DNA of 64,000 nucleotides from Cokeromyces recurvatus (taxonomy: Eukaryota > Mucoromycota > Mucoromycetes > Mucorales > Mucoraceae), in the NCBI RefSeq assembly GCF_025118155.1, contig NW_026251393.1, forward strand, positions 682,001-746,000. Direction: 5' to 3'. The notes beneath the pieces were generated by a model. The model ran no database searches and was not told the DNA's origin. It was given only the letters and a program-made list of their open reading frames with translations. A program made the position numbers and the translations under genes. Of the stretch, positions 63,519-64,000 are shown in pieces. The number at the start of each line of letters is the position of its first letter. The first letter of the stretch is position 1.

Positions 63519-64000
63519 CTAGCATTGATAATAGTATTGTATATTAATATAGCTGTACAGGAATAAAAGAACATATATCCAATTGTCTAAAAAGAATTTG
63601 ATAAGTGAAGGTTGATTCATTGTACCACTGTAAGGCTTATAATAATTGTCAATTTTAATTATTTCTTCTTCCTTTGTTGTTTTAGGACTCTCTTCTTCAT
63701 CATTTTTTGTAAAGTTACTACTACTATCTTCTATTCTATTTGCTTTTTCAGAAATAGGAACTTCTTTTTCATCTATTATATCTTCAATAACAACGAGATC
63801 TACAAGTTCAACTAGCTCTTCTTCCTTTGCTAAGAATAGATGTGTACGACTAGGCGGTCGCCACCAACATGAGTTAGGACTATTATTCTCACAAAGAAAC
63901 GATATCGCTTCATGAATAGAGATGTGTTTAGGATTAGCAGAAGGGGATGGTTTCGAAACTGTTATTTTCATATTAGTCAATTCCTGGTTTAAACTTTTAA
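63519..64000 (-). CDS. Partial gene at right edge, tail-anchored unknown protein
   Basis: Open on the minus strand from the window edge to a stop at 63519-63521. The visible part reads KITVSKPSPSANPKHISIHE, AISFLCENNSPNSCWWRPPS, an acidic middle (LVELVDLVVIEDIIDEKEVP, NRIEDSSSNFTKNDEEESP), and a C-terminal hydrophobic segment (FFLDNWIYVLLFLYSYI) followed by only a few residues, as in tail-anchored proteins. The frame stays open upstream of the ATG at 63971 to the edge, so that ATG may be internal and the gene probably continues past 64000. The acidic, Ser/Pro-rich character resembles real coding sequence. No family recognised. Confidence 0.5.
   Translation of the reverse strand, partial: KSLNQELTNMKITVSKPSPSANPKHISIHEAISFLCENNSPNSCWWRPPSRTHLFLAKEEELVELVDLVVIEDIIDEKEVPISEKANRIEDSSSNFTKNDEEESPKTTKEEEIIKIDNYYKPYSGTMNQPSLIKFFLDNWIYVLLFLYSYINIQYYYQC

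Overview
This is AT-rich nuclear DNA (standard genetic code) from a fungus, most likely an early-diverging Mucoromycota species such as a Rhizopus or Mucor relative. The basis is compact intron-rich genes (introns mostly 50-100 bp with GT..AG ends), fungal proteins (glutamine-fructose-6-phosphate transaminase, Bni1/SepA-type formin, tricalbin, Bub2, Dbp4, a CipC/DUF3759 protein, a Reg1-like DUF1752 protein), and genes usually missing from ascomycete yeasts but kept in deeper fungi and animals (AMFR/gp78-like ligase, SOSS-B, BLOC-1 subunit 1, a BRCA1-type RING-BRCT protein). No prokaryotic, plasmid or viral backbone is seen. The species assignment is inference.

Layout. 0.2-0.8 kb: CipC-like gene (-). 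0.8-3.4 kb: AT-rich spacer. 3.4-6.2 kb: SYO1/HEATR3-like ribosomal-protein chaperone (-). 7.3-9.6 kb: GFA1 (-). 10-16 kb: gene-poor block with a decayed Tc1/mariner-type transposase and a decayed LINE. 16-23.2 kb: TIM9 (+), gp78-like RING ligase (-), diaphanous-type formin (-). 23.8-27.5 kb: Reg1-like PP1 regulator (+) and SCI1-like RS-domain protein (+). 28.6 kb: tRNA-Gly(GCC). 29.5 kb: sterol-carrier protein with a peroxisomal AKL tail (+). 31-36 kb: accessory block with an acyl-CoA-binding pseudogene, an inverted pair of a repeat-family gene (one copy carrying a serine-recombinase-like segment) and a second Tc1 pseudogene. 36.4-40.3 kb: closely packed SOSS-B, BUB2 and a compact BRCA1-like gene, all (+). 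42-44 kb: LINE remnants. 44-49 kb: tricalbin (+). 50-57.6 kb: RPC25 (+), UBAP1-like, casein kinase I, SET-domain protein and DBP4 (all -). 58.9-64 kb: BLOS1 (+), PEX22-like (-), a membrane-anchored CCCH/PAM2 protein (+), and an unidentified tail-anchored ORF running off the right edge (-).

Shared themes: cell-wall precursor supply and polarised growth (GFA1, formin), ER and membrane traffic (gp78-like, tricalbin, UBAP1-like, BLOS1), peroxisomes (SCP2 with AKL, PEX22-like), ribosome and RNA production (SYO1, DBP4, RPC25, SCI1-like), and genome stability or the cell cycle (SOSS-B, BUB2, BRCA1-like). They appear to be ordinary housekeeping genes and not a functional cluster.

The most interesting items are the compact RING plus tandem-BRCT gene at 38851-40322, and the 218-bp perfect inverted repeat whose minus copy leads into a broken gene with a GYVRKS serine-recombinase-like segment (32305-34204). 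All splice models were made by eye from GT/GC..AG sites and phase. Those described as summing to whole codons were checked exon by exon; others give only the outer limits.
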